The translations under genes were made by a program, and so were the position numbers. The notes beneath the pieces are model-generated. The model saw only the letters and a list, made by a program, of their open reading frames with translations. It ran no database searches and was not told the DNA's origin. Below, in pieces: positions 23,950 to 24,318 of a DNA stretch of 24,318 nt (positions are counted from its first letter, which is position 1; each line of letters starts with the position of its first letter). This DNA is from JBCBEX01 sp039177895 (GTDB taxonomy: Bacteria > Bacteroidota > Rhodothermia > Rhodothermales > Rubricoccaceae). The DNA lies in NCBI GenBank assembly GCA_039177895.1, contig JBCDFO010000025.1:1-24318 (forward strand). Direction: 5' to 3'.

Positions 23950-24318
23950 ATGAGCCTCTGGACCGCCCTCGCTGGCGTCTCCGACGCAGACACCGCCTAC
24001 CTCCGCCGGAGTGACCTCTTCGCCGCGCTCTCGGACCGCGAGCGCGGGCAGCTGCACCGGGCCATGCACGAGCGCTACTACATGGCCGGCGCGACGGTCT
24101 TCCAGAAGGGCGACCCCGGCCTGGGCTTGTACGTGATCCGCACGGGCGAGGTCGTCGTCGTGGAGGAGCCGACCGACCGGATCGTCCACACGCTCGGCTC
24201 CGGCACGTGCTTCGGCGAGATCGCGCTGCTCAGCGAGGCGGTCCGCTCCGCGACCATCCGTGCGAAGACAGACACGCATGTCTCGGTGCTCGCCCAGCCC
24301 GCGCTGCGCAAGCTCGTC
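23950..24318 (+). CDS. Cyclic-nucleotide-binding domain protein, 5' portion
   Basis: The first 123 codons are present and the frame runs off the right edge. After a short helical N-terminus comes a cNMP-binding domain: VFQKGDPGLGLYVIRTGEV, then the phosphate-binding cassette region FGEIALLSEAVRSATI with the conserved Gly-Glu and Arg-Ser-Ala. This binds cAMP, cGMP or a similar ligand in Crp/Fnr-like regulators and many signalling proteins. Whether a helix-turn-helix, kinase or cyclase domain follows cannot be seen. The start 22 bp after the kinase stop, with no terminator, suggests co-transcription and a joint signalling role. Confidence 0.85.
   Translation, partial: MSLWTALAGVSDADTAYLRRSDLFAALSDRERGQLHRAMHERYYMAGATVFQKGDPGLGLYVIRTGEVVVVEEPTDRIVHTLGSGTCFGEIALLSEAVRSATIRAKTDTHVSVLAQPALRKLV

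Overview
The window comes from a very GC-rich, Gram-negative chromosome. A FecR-type anti-sigma/TonB receptor pair with an STN-like N-terminus, fasciclin lipoproteins, fused or paired SpmA/SpmB-type genes and an almost complete lack of Shine-Dalgarno sequences all fit the Bacteroidota/Rhodothermota side of the tree. A Rhodothermales/Rubricoccaceae-like lineage is my best guess; this is an inference from gene content and composition, not a marker-gene placement.

Layout. (1) 1-3512: the 3' end of a FecR-like gene and a complete TonB-dependent receptor. (2) 3725-7058: two fasciclin-domain lipoproteins, with five and two FAS1 domains, each followed by a clear intrinsic terminator. (3) 7233-8810: a tightly coupled spmA/spmB-like pair of GATE-domain membrane proteins. 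(4) 8889-9869: an ECF-type sigma factor and a small soluble zinc-binding (ZAS-motif) candidate anti-sigma factor. (5) 9981-15464: a polyhydroxyalkanoate (PHA) accessory neighbourhood. On the minus strand are phaR-like, phasin and phasin genes closed by a terminator, then a patatin-like hydrolase. Divergently on the plus strand are a PHA_gran_rgn-family gene, an EcsC-family gene and two tandem paralogous small proteins of no family I recognise. (6) 15497-16180: a low-confidence minus-strand ORF and an AT-richer relic-like stretch. (7) 16181-19482: a long-chain acyl-CoA ligase and an actinobacterial-type glycogen synthase. (8) 19483-20065: an intergenic stretch of inverted-repeat elements. (9) 20066-24318: a beta-helix lipoprotein, a multi-pass sensor histidine kinase and a truncated cyclic-nucleotide-binding protein.

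How it fits together. The middle of the window looks like a carbon-storage island: PHA granule-coat and regulator genes, a PHA_gran_rgn protein, fatty-acid activation and glycogen synthesis, but no PHA synthase in view. Two 15-bp palindromes, 33 bp apart centre to centre, lie just upstream of the phaR-like gene and are good candidates for its autoregulatory operator. The two unknown paralogs (14685-15068 and 15105-15464) travel with the plus-strand half of this island and are the best candidates for something undescribed.

A feature running through the whole window is that almost every start codon is preceded by a C/T-rich leader with no Shine-Dalgarno sequence. No tRNA, rRNA, CRISPR array or intact insertion sequence was seen.
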